Below, one piece after another: positions 1 through 8,392 of a stretch of 64,000 nt of DNA. The notes under the pieces were generated by a model that saw only the letters and a list, made by a program, of their open reading frames with translations, was not told the DNA's origin and ran no database searches. The stretch's first letter is position 1; each line of letters starts with the position of its first letter. The stretch comes from Sergeia podlipaevii (taxonomy: Eukaryota; Euglenozoa; Kinetoplastea; Trypanosomatida; Trypanosomatidae), in the NCBI GenBank assembly GCA_030849805.1, contig JASANZ010002254.1, positions 50,607 through 114,606 of the forward strand, given 5' to 3'. The position numbers were made by a program, and so were the translations under genes.

Positions 1-2387
1 GAGCAACAGGCAAGCGCAATGACACCTCTGCCACAGCTTCAGTGTCTCTCTCTACTTCTGCTTCACCCATCGCGGTGCCGTCACTTGCAGCTGTGACTTC
101 CACCGAGGCCTCACTGCTGCCGTCCACCAAAGGTGAAGCGGCCGATCTTTCTTCCATTCAGTTTCGCATAAACGCTACCGAGCTGCTCACCGTATACATC
201 ACCGCGACTGGTGCGACGGAGATCATTCAGAATGCCGTAGCTGCTAGCATGCACGCGCTGGCGTGTCCGCAGGCCTCCAGGCCGGACATCGCACTAGTCC
301 TGCAGCGCCTTCTTCTTGCCGCATTTGACGTAGATTTTGCCTGCACCACCGAGGCAATTGCATCCGCACTCAGCGAAGAGATTGTGCACAACATAATTGA
401 TAACATTGCCCGAAGTTCGATTGTGGGGGAAACGATGATCGCGCTATTTGGCTCTGCGCTGCCCATTGCACAGATGATGCTACCCACGACACGTACACAC
501 CTCTTCACCGAGGCGTGGATACGATACAGGTTTCCTGAGCAGCTGTGCGCCTTATTGCCGTTCGCGATTGCGACTCCATCGTACTACAACTACTTTTACT
601 TTATTAAGGAGTTGCTGAAGCGCGGCTTTAGTCATACCGCGGGGCCTATTGTAGATATTTTACTGGAGTATCGTCTCTGGTCCTCTTTTGCAGACACGAT
701 TCTCGAGCACTGTGAGAGAGAAGCGCAACGTGTTGGAGCGTCCTCTCCGCGTAGTCCTGGCAGTCAGTGTGCGCTCGCACCAAACCTCTGCGCAGACGCG
801 ATGGGTGTCATCACGGCCGTTGTGAGTCTTGTGCGCAAGTCTCTTGTTGTCCCAGAGGCACGGGACATGTATTTCTCTGATATATCGCAGATCGCACCGC
901 TGCTTGTGCTGTGTCGCCATGCCACCCGTATTGTGGCGCTTCTGGACGTTCATCGCGATGAAGATGAAAGTGGTAGTGATGCTCGGGAAGAAGATGGCGT
1001 GAGTCCTGCTAGCTCCGGAGTTTTGAGCGCAAGGAGCGGTGGCGTAGCTGCCGGAACGTTGGGCATGATGCGCTTCTCTGTTTGCGAGCTCTTTGTAGAA
1101 CTTGTACACTACCGACTTGCCGCGACCGATGATATTGTCATTCGCACCGGGTTTCTGCGCTCCTTTCTCTCCCTCTGTCACTGCTTCCCTAACCACGATA
1201 TACTTATCAGACTCCTAGATAAGTGTCTAGCGCTAATCTTCTCACGCTCGCTGCTGCAGGGAGAGACGCCCTTGCAAAGCATTCAGCGTGACTGGCTTGT
1301 CAGTCACGTAGTTGCCCCACCTGGTTCTGGTCTAGCAGAGCAGCACAAGGGCTTTAGGAAGTTGCTAGGCGTTCTCTGCGACTTTGCATCTGATCCACAA
1401 TTACGGCATAGTACCCTTTCCGCTCACTGTATTGACACTCTCAAGGACCTGTCCACTCTACCACTATTTACAGGCCCGCTGTCTACTCTCATGGAACCTT
1501 ACACAGCCTCCGAGCCCGCACAGTTGCGTCTCAAAGCTATGCAAGATAGCATCACCGGCGATTCTTTTACCGTGCACGGGTCAGGCTGCTCTAAGACAGT
1601 GGTCCATCGCCCACTCATCAACCTCGCAGGTGAGCGCTTTTGTGGTAGCCTAGGTGTGTCGACCAACGGCAGGGCCTCCTCGTGCAGTCTTGATTTATGT
1701 GATGGAGAAGAAGGAACAGACGAAGTGAGCAGCGCCAACAACTGGGGGAATGAGAAATCACCGCCGCTGCCTGGCTCCATTGTTTCGATAGCACTTCCGT
1801 CCCCTGCTCTTGTGATTGACATGGATACAATAGGAAGTGAGGTGAAGATGCTGCGCGAGGCGGGCTCACCTCAGCTGCAAGCGTACCCCAGCTTTCGCTC
1901 TATGCATCTGGCATTTGGAGGTGAGCAAGCAGCGGAGAGTGGGGATAGGGAGGTGCAAAAGGTTACCGAGCATGTGCATGCGCCAACAGGTGCTACTGCT
2001 AGTGTTGTTGTAGCGGCAAGCACGTCTCCAGCGCATGGCGACGGCAGCTCTGAAGACAGTGCTGCAAGCGTTATGGTGGCTGCACCGTTAGAGGAGGACA
2101 ACGAGGGTGATGATAAGAAAGGCATCGCCGCCGAGCTACCACTCTTCCTTTCGGGTAGCAGTGATGGCCCTAGCGAAAGCAATGGCGATTGTAACACGGA
2201 TGAGGTAGAGGCAGCGAGGATAATGATTACTCGGATAAATGGACGTGCACCCACCGTAATTGTGAAGCAGAGGCCAGCAGGTCTGGCCTCATCCGGGCAC
2301 TCGTCTGCAGTGCATCACGAAGACCCCAACGCAAATTGTCATTGTGATGACGACAATAACCAGAACATCGATGTATCCACCACTTAA
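1..2387 (+). CDS. SAPS-like (PP6 regulatory subunit-like) protein, 5' end outside window
   Basis: The reading frame is open to the left edge and the first ATG lies well inside the helical region, so the true start is outside the window. About 794 codons are visible. Residues roughly 40-480 are a leucine-rich alpha-helical solenoid. Two stretches resemble the SAPS (Sit4-associated/PPP6R) family: one near VHNIIDNIARSSIV and one near GMMRFSVCELFVELV followed by a second helix pair. Known SAPS proteins are regulatory subunits of PP6/Sit4 phosphatase. The C-terminal 300 residues are acidic, serine-rich low complexity, also typical of that family. It is the first gene of the plus-strand block. The family call rests on remembered sequence resemblance only; a generic ARM/HEAT protein is the alternative. 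Confidence 0.6.
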   Translation, partial: ATGKRNDTSATASVSLSTSASPIAVPSLAAVTSTEASLLPSTKGEAADLSSIQFRINATELLTVYITATGATEIIQNAVAASMHALACPQASRPDIALVLQRLLLAAFDVDFACTTEAIASALSEEIVHNIIDNIARSSIVGETMIALFGSALPIAQMMLPTTRTHLFTEAWIRYRFPEQLCALLPFAIATPSYYNYFYFIKELLKRGFSHTAGPIVDILLEYRLWSSFADTILEHCEREAQRVGASSPRSPGSQCALAPNLCADAMGVITAVVSLVRKSLVVPEARDMYFSDISQIAPLLVLCRHATRIVALLDVHRDEDESGSDAREEDGVSPASSGVLSARSGGVAAGTLGMMRFSVCELFVELVHYRLAATDDIVIRTGFLRSFLSLCHCFPNHDILIRLLDKCLALIFSRSLLQGETPLQSIQRDWLVSHVVAPPGSGLAEQHKGFRKLLGVLCDFASDPQLRHSTLSAHCIDTLKDLSTLPLFTGPLSTLMEPYTASEPAQLRLKAMQDSITGDSFTVHGSGCSKTVVHRPLINLAGERFCGSLGVSTNGRASSCSLDLCDGEEGTDEVSSANNWGNEKSPPLPGSIVSIALPSPALVIDMDTIGSEVKMLREAGSPQLQAYPSFRSMHLAFGGEQAAESGDREVQKVTEHVHAPTGATASVVVAASTSPAHGDGSSEDSAASVMVAAPLEEDNEGDDKKGIAAELPLFLSGSSDGPSESNGDCNTDEVEAARIMITRINGRAPTVIVKQRPAGLASSGHSSAVHHEDPNANCHCDDDNNQNIDVSTT

Positions 2388-3703
2388 GTCGCACAATTAT
2401 CTTTAACAAAAGAATGAATTAGTGAAATTGCGCAAGGGATTGTTAGATCCCAAAAAAAAAAATGATAATTATATATATATATATCAACAAATTGCTTGTG
2501 ACGCAGCTTTGCAATCTCATCTCCTTTATACAGTCTTTTTGTGAGTTTTGCAAAGCACGATGATGAGGATTGTAAAGAAAAGAAAATGCGAGGATACATG
2601 AACGGAGCAGACGGGGTGTGACCAATGAACGTATCGTTGATTCTCACAAGCAATTATATTTTAGTTCAGTGTGTTGTTGTTGTTTTTGTTGTTTTTTTAT
2701 TATTATTTATTTTTTAACTATTTTTTGTTGCTGATGATGGGAGAAAGTGAGTGGTGGACGCATCGAGCATTTGAGAGACTTGATTGACTTTATTTGTTTT
2801 GTGTGCTGAATCTTTTTTTCTTTACTGTCATTCTTTCAATCCGTGATTATATTATTATTATTACTCTTGTTACAAAATGAAATCTCTATTTTTTTTTTTA
2901 TCTCCAAGAAGCGCTTGTGAGCACAACGGCGTATAGAGCGCTTTCGTCAATTTCAACATAAATATATATAATACACACAATCAAATGTAGACTCACACAG
3001 GCAAAAGTGCATATCCATCAAGCACTTCAACCCGTGTTTCATACTGCTATTGTGTGTGTCAGCATATTGTGGCACGAAATGAAATAAAAAGGAAGAAGAA
3101 TAAAAATGAACACAAATGAAGAATATGAACAGGCGAACTACAAATGTTTTTTTTTGCTTTTCCTTTTCTGTGCTAGGAGAATACAATGAGGAAAACAGAC
3201 GCAGAGTGTAACAAATATTTTTATTACTATTACTTTTATTATTATTATTATTATTATTGCGAATAAACGTGTCAGTGGTCTTTTTCTTGTTGTGTTTGCC
3301 AGCATTCAATCTTATTATTATTATTATTATTTTTGTATACATATCAGCATTCTATTCACTTTTTCATGGTGTGGAGGAGAACAGAGAGAGAGAGAGAGAG
3401 AAGAAATGGGTGGAGGTAGCAAAACTAGTCTTTCTGATGCTCTGCTGCTTCATCCCACAGCTTTTTATTTGTGCAACTGCTCCACATTCTCTGCGTTGAT
3501 TTTCTTCTTATCTTTTTCTTTCCTCCTGCTGTTCTCTTTCTCTTATTTATTTATTTTTGTGTGTGGAACAGGGCTAGTAGTCCAAAAAAAAAAATAGGAG
3601 GTCGAACACACTATCAATATACACCTTTTGTCATTTTTCCTTTCGAGTAGAGTGGGCGAAAGCACGCCAAGCATTTGAAGTGTTGAAAAATACATACATA
3701 ATA
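2388..3703. other. intergenic spacer (3' UTR / 5' UTR)
   Basis: No gene is seen. The spacer is AT-rich, with ATT trinucleotide runs near 3234-3258 and 3312-3331 and an AG run near 3380-3402. A long pyrimidine-rich stretch at about 3500-3560 ends at an AG at 3570-3571, a good candidate spliced-leader acceptor for the next gene. That would give a 5' UTR of about 130 bases. Confidence 0.6.
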
Positions 3704-4822
3704 ATGGCGGATACACATAATCGCACGTTTTTGGAAGTTTACTTGCGCACTCCTCAAGGCCTCTATGTAGATGGAGAACCTCGCCTTCTGCAACTACATT
3801 CTGATATCCCATTCAGCAACGTACTGCGGGCCTTGGGACCTGCAAGCGGCATGCTGTACTGGCACCGCCAGCCTTTGAGCCCTCATGAGACGCCACGGCA
3901 AATGGGCATGCCTCGTGGACTGGACTACCCTGTCTGTCTTGAACTGCTGCTTGATGAAGATCAACCTTGCGATGGAGCCACAATCATTACAGGGAGCAAA
4001 AACAGCAGCACCAGCAGCTACAGGGACTCAGCTAATCGCATGGCCCAGGAAGACACCATCTACAAGACGGATGAAACTGTTGCGTATTATAGTGAGGCAA
4101 GCAATCCATCTTCCCTGGCTGCCCCAAAGGAGCAAGACAGCATTTCGTTTGCCCATGAGTTTTCGAACAAACGTGGACATCACCTGCGCAAGCCCAAATC
4201 GGGTGTCCATCGAGTGCAACTCATGTCTCCACAACGTCCACGAGCGTCACCTACTCGCACTACAGACGGACGCTTCAACAGTTGTTGTGGAAGCAGTAAA
4301 GGCAGCATCGGTGGCACAAGATCGCTAGAAACTAGCTCGCATGGCGGTTGGTCAGGGCATTCACATGCAATAATGAAACGAAGTGCAGCCATTGTCGCTC
4401 CTCCTGACCTTCTTCACCAGCTGTATCATCAAGGGGAGAGCGGGGAGAGAGACCATCTTTTACAAGAAAGCTCTCGGGTCTACACGTTGGAGCAAGAAGT
4501 GTCTCGCCTGCACGAGGAGTTAAAAGAGCTCAAGTCCCAGCGCATGCCGAGCGGGTTCGCAGATTCCCGAGGCTCTAGTGCTGGCGGGCTGGTAGAGTCT
4601 CCACCGCCACGTCTGCAACTTGGCAGTGTGCGCGTGGAACGGTCATCTGACCTCGTAAGGATTGCTAATGAGACAGAATACTCCGAAACGGACACGTATG
4701 AGCTCGCGCTGCAGATGCACCTTCAACAGATGCGCTACTTACGTGATGTCCGTGAGCACTTGGTTCCCGCCGTTGCGATGACACAGCGCTCTGATGTTGT
4801 GTATCCCGCCTCTTCCCTCTAG
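3704..4822 (+). CDS. ubiquitin-like domain / coiled-coil protein
   Basis: A 372-residue protein. I chose the ATG at 3704 because the open frame upstream of it has no ATG. Residues about 5-90 look like a beta-grasp ubiquitin-like fold: a strand at FLEVYLRTPQG, a helix at FSNVLRALG, then MLYWHRQPLSPHETPRQMGM, which follows the SUMO/Rad60-type pattern of a strand, a polar turn and a short acidic or proline loop. There is no C-terminal Gly-Gly, so it is a built-in domain and not a conjugated modifier. The middle (about 95-250) is serine-, arginine- and histidine-rich and probably disordered. A coiled coil follows at about 260-285 (LEQEVSRLHEELKELKSQ), then a short conserved-looking helical tail. 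I do not recognise a named orthologue, so the function is unknown. Confidence 0.75.
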   Translation: MADTHNRTFLEVYLRTPQGLYVDGEPRLLQLHSDIPFSNVLRALGPASGMLYWHRQPLSPHETPRQMGMPRGLDYPVCLELLLDEDQPCDGATIITGSKNSSTSSYRDSANRMAQEDTIYKTDETVAYYSEASNPSSLAAPKEQDSISFAHEFSNKRGHHLRKPKSGVHRVQLMSPQRPRASPTRTTDGRFNSCCGSSKGSIGGTRSLETSSHGGWSGHSHAIMKRSAAIVAPPDLLHQLYHQGESGERDHLLQESSRVYTLEQEVSRLHEELKELKSQRMPSGFADSRGSSAGGLVESPPPRLQLGSVRVERSSDLVRIANETEYSETDTYELALQMHLQQMRYLRDVREHLVPAVAMTQRSDVVYPASSL

Positions 4823-5210
4823 TCGCCGCAGGTGCCCACAGTACCTTAACACAGAGCTTGTGTGGTGCCGCTGTTCCCCATCATTCCCATTGTTCATTGC
4901 GTACATTCTATATATATAGAGCGAAGCAACAGGTATGAATAAGAACAAGATTAAATAGAAGGGAAAGCTTTTTTTTTCTTTGTAGTATATATATAAGATG
5001 CATCCAATTTTTCTATTCCTCTTTTCGGAACTGAATATCTATTTTTCTTTCCATTTATTTCTCCAATTTTTTATTATTATTTATTATTCATTTCCGTCAA
5101 ATTATAGTCGCACCCATTATCATTGTTGCTTTTGGCATCACTAGACGTTCTCGGTCACTACACTTTTTTCTTTATATAAGTTTTCTTGTTTTTTCTCCTT
5201 TTCCTTACTC
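4823..5210. other. intergenic spacer
   Basis: No gene is seen. It is AT-rich with a strong pyrimidine run at about 5160-5209 that abuts the next start codon. The only AG inside this run is at 5179-5180, which would leave a 30-base 5' UTR. Confidence 0.6.
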
Positions 5211-6716
5211 ATGTCCACCTCTGCTGCTGCTAGTGCCGAAGCCTACAAGGAGGTCATCGCGAAGGCTTTCCCTGGCATCTTTTCCCACGGTAAGGTGTCA
5301 CGCTCGAAGCCGGGCAAGTGGAACTGCGAACTCCGCGAGGCTTTCAACGAGACGAACCTGACGGAGTTATGGTCGAAACTACAGGAGGACCTCAATCAGG
5401 CTATTGACTCTGGCGTAGCGCTGGGACAAGTGGAGCTAGGCTCTGAGGAAGTCTCGTTGGAGGTTCGCTCCGTCGAGAACAGTGGTGGTGTTGCCACCGC
5501 CTTTTCACTTCCAGTGAAGCGCAGCGAGGCGATTGCCCTATACGCCGCGCTAGACCCTTCCTTGGTTGGTGTCGAGAAGCGTGGCGATGTACTGGATGAT
5601 AAATTGCGCTCCTCGCACGAGGCGAAAGCGAGCCGACTCACGCTGCCAGCTCGTCTGCGCACTTTTGATTTTCCTGAAGAGGTGGAGCGCATCAAGATGC
5701 GCCTGTGCCCGTCTGCAGAGAGCGTGCGCATCGAGGCTTACAAGTTCATTGTGTATGGCAAGGGTGACTTCTTTGTGCCACACCGTGACTCTATGGACCG
5801 CGCGGACATGCTCGGTTCTGTCTCGCTGATGCTGCCCATGGAGGCTGATGCCGCCGATGGGGCCCCAGATGAGTCTGCCAGCGAGGAGAGCGGACTGCGC
5901 CGCTTCCAGGGCGAGCGTGTTGGCCATCCAGGGCAGCTTGTGTTGTATGTGGGCTACCACGCGGGGGATCCTACTCAGGAGGCTCTATGCGGGAGGATGG
6001 AGCAGCACCCTGCCAACCCGCTCACTTACACAGTGGACATGGAGAAGCTAGTTGTGCCGGAGAGTGCAGCTGTCCCTGCTGATGGCAAGATCAAGGTGAA
6101 CTACGGTGCGTGGAGTGGCGATGTCCTGCATGAGGTGCGCAAGGTGGACAAGGGGTACCGTGCAGTTATCATCTACCGCATCTACAAGGAGGGCCACAGA
6201 GCCGATTTTGTGCCTCCCTCTCTGCGCTCCTCTGTTGCAGCACAGGTATCTGCTGTTATGCAGCTTCTCAAGGCTGGGTCGCCACGTGCAGGGGAAAATC
6301 CTGGTGTGAAATACCAACTGGGCTTCACCCTCCGGCATGTGTACCCTCCAGCAGGCCTTCTCCCCTCTGCGCTTAAGGGGATTGACGCCGTTCTGTACAG
6401 CATTGCTTCGGAGCACTATCAGTGCTACCTGTTCAACGGCTACGAGGCGCGCTTCAAGGACTTTAACGACATTCACTCCTTCTCCACCACGCCGTTTGAG
6501 AAGACTATCTTTTACACCACTGAGAATCTCTCCATTAACTTCTATGACGAGGAAGCGTATGATGAGATGATCGAAGCATATCCGATCATCCGCCACACCA
6601 TCTGGGTGCAGCTCGGCTACGGCGCTCTACTGGGCGGTGGATTCTGCTACGGCAATGTTGACTGCGGCACGGATTGGTGGTACCGCCAAGCTTATCTTCT
6701 CGTCGGTGAAAAGTAA
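5211..6716 (+). CDS. 2-oxoglutarate/Fe(II)-dependent dioxygenase (prolyl-hydroxylase-like)
   Basis: A 501-residue protein. The iron-binding facial triad is visible: His191 and Asp193 in FVPHRDSMD and distal His307 in DVLHEVRKVDKGYRAV, with Arg317 ten residues later in the place of the 2-oxoglutarate-binding basic residue. These are the hallmarks of the P4H-type 2OG-Fe(II) oxygenases, which hydroxylate protein or other substrates using O2 and 2-oxoglutarate. After the double-stranded beta-helix there is a further domain of about 170 residues (330-501), ending in a Gly/Tyr/Cys-rich stretch (GYGALLGGGFCYGNVDCG). From memory, large fungal 2OG oxygenases carry a comparable tail. No signal peptide is seen. 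The substrate cannot be inferred. It is the last plus-strand gene before the convergent switch. Confidence 0.85.
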   Translation: MSTSAAASAEAYKEVIAKAFPGIFSHGKVSRSKPGKWNCELREAFNETNLTELWSKLQEDLNQAIDSGVALGQVELGSEEVSLEVRSVENSGGVATAFSLPVKRSEAIALYAALDPSLVGVEKRGDVLDDKLRSSHEAKASRLTLPARLRTFDFPEEVERIKMRLCPSAESVRIEAYKFIVYGKGDFFVPHRDSMDRADMLGSVSLMLPMEADAADGAPDESASEESGLRRFQGERVGHPGQLVLYVGYHAGDPTQEALCGRMEQHPANPLTYTVDMEKLVVPESAAVPADGKIKVNYGAWSGDVLHEVRKVDKGYRAVIIYRIYKEGHRADFVPPSLRSSVAAQVSAVMQLLKAGSPRAGENPGVKYQLGFTLRHVYPPAGLLPSALKGIDAVLYSIASEHYQCYLFNGYEARFKDFNDIHSFSTTPFEKTIFYTTENLSINFYDEEAYDEMIEAYPIIRHTIWVQLGYGALLGGGFCYGNVDCGTDWWYRQAYLLVGEK

Positions 6717-8392
6717 ATGTACAAGGAGGAACAGGCACCAGCTTTTCTTTTTATTTTCTGTCTCCTGTTACTTTTATTGTAAATGCTAAATTTCAGTTTT
6801 TTTTTCGTTGGGTAGAAATGTCATGCATCTCCACTACCATTATGCACCACTTCGTGGCGTTTTCTCCTTACATATTTGTGTTTGTAGAGACATTGCAAGA
6901 TGAGGACGATCGCGCGCTAACTTGTGTGGGCACTGTTTGATTCGCAACATGAATGACCAACCTCACCCGCAGTAGATTTTATTTCACTTAACAAGATACT
7001 ACATATATGTTGTTCCTATGCTTTCTATGTTATTGTTTTCTGTCTGTGCATTCACTGCACCCTCATAAAAAAAAAGATCGATTCCCCACACTGTCCCCAG
7101 AACTACTCAGCTCATGCATAGCCTGGTTTGCACTGCTTCTCTCCAATAAAATATTCACCTTCGCGCTCTTTTCTTTTGTTGTTCTTTCCCGGTCGGGCTG
7201 GCCGCATGGTTCGCCGCGGCGGGCCAGGCGCGGGGGCTGGGGTGGCCGCGCACCGGAAACAGCCCCCCCGCCGCACAAAAATGCAAACGCCATCCAAGCA
7301 CACGGTCATTGGACGCATAGGAAATCGCCCCAGCGGAGGGCCTGCCTCGCGGCCGATGCCCGTGCGACGCCGCCCACCGGCCCGCGACGGGTGGCGGACC
7401 CTGGCGCCCAGCCATTTTTCCCGTTCAAACTCTTGGTCTTGCGAACTGTATGGGGCACTAGTGTGAAGAGCAACTACATAAAACGAAAGAGAGAAGGGAG
7501 AAGACAAGAGGTCGTGATGTGATAAGATTAAACATAAATGCAAAGGAGACGCATAAAAGAGCGCCAGAACACTGGGAAAAGTGATTCCTTGAGAGTGGCT
7601 CCAGCACTCACGCGAGGAGCGGAAAGCGTATCGATCTGTATTTTTTGTTTGCTTTTACCTGATCTCTTCGTTACCAACACAACAAAAAAACAAAAACAAA
7701 CAAAAACCGTTGTGCCTACTTTAGGTGGGCCACACGTAGCTCGGCGGTTGGCCTGATACACCCCCTTATACTTTCTCCCCCTCCGCCATTTCCACGCCCA
7801 AAAGCTCGCGCGCACACACAAACACACATATCCCTTCGCAGCACACCTTTCTCACTGTCTTTCCTATAATAATGATAATAATAATATAATAATAATAATG
7901 ACGCTGGGTATTTTGTGGTTCGCTTTCTTCGTGTCCATCTCCTATGCAGCGTCCACACAGGCTCACTTCACACACTAACACACACTCAATGCTGTGTCCC
8001 TCCCTTCACCGTCTCTTATGCACGCAAGAACAACCATGGAGGCTATTCCCTTACACAACAGCATATTTTAGATTTTGGTGCTCTTTTGAGTTTTCTTTTT
8101 CCATACAGTGCTGCCTCATGCGCAAACGGGGGCCGGCATCATCTTTCTTTTCTTCGTCAACATTGGCAGTGTATCGGACTCAGCCGCAACAAAAGAAAAT
8201 GCAACTGCACGGAGCGGCCGCCGCGCCTAATGCATACAAACAATAAAACCTGCAGGCACACACACAGACTCACACACAAAAGAAAAAAAATAGAAGAGCT
8301 AGCATCAAGTGGTGGATTTGAGAAGCTGCAGAGACGCGCGAGACAAAAGAAGAAGAAGAAGAAAAAGACGCGACAAAGAACTTACGGCCAGC
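6717..8392. other. convergent strand-switch region
   Basis: Plus-strand genes end at 6716 and minus-strand genes end at 8393, so both transcription blocks run into this 1.7 kb. In trypanosomatids such regions are usual sites of RNA polymerase II termination and often carry base J, H3/H4 variants or Pol III genes. I see no tRNA with a convincing A box, B box and cloverleaf, and no protein gene. The flanks are AT-rich with A-tracts (7066-7075, 7684-7707), a TAA/TAT repeat near 7866-7900 and CA-rich stretches near 7960-7985 and 8255-8280. A GC-rich island sits at about 7188-7430. Confidence 0.8.
7188..7430. other. GC-rich island of unknown nature in the strand switch
   Basis: A hand count over 7201-7380 gives about 73% G+C, well above both the flanking spacer and the coding regions. 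The island contains the palindromic core GCCGCGGC near 7213-7220. It also has an imperfect hairpin at 7370-7397: arms CCGCC-c-ACC and GGTGGCGG with one bulged C and an 11-base loop. Reading frames cross it in several phases, but none has a convincing start or a recognisable protein. It does not match 5S rRNA or the spliced leader as far as I can judge. A structured non-coding RNA or a chromatin or termination element are both possible. Confidence 0.5.

Noticed and set aside
7112..7543. Arg/Pro/Gly-rich frames across the GC-rich island
   Set aside because: They are open in several phases because the region is GC-rich; none has a sensible start or any recognisable motif.
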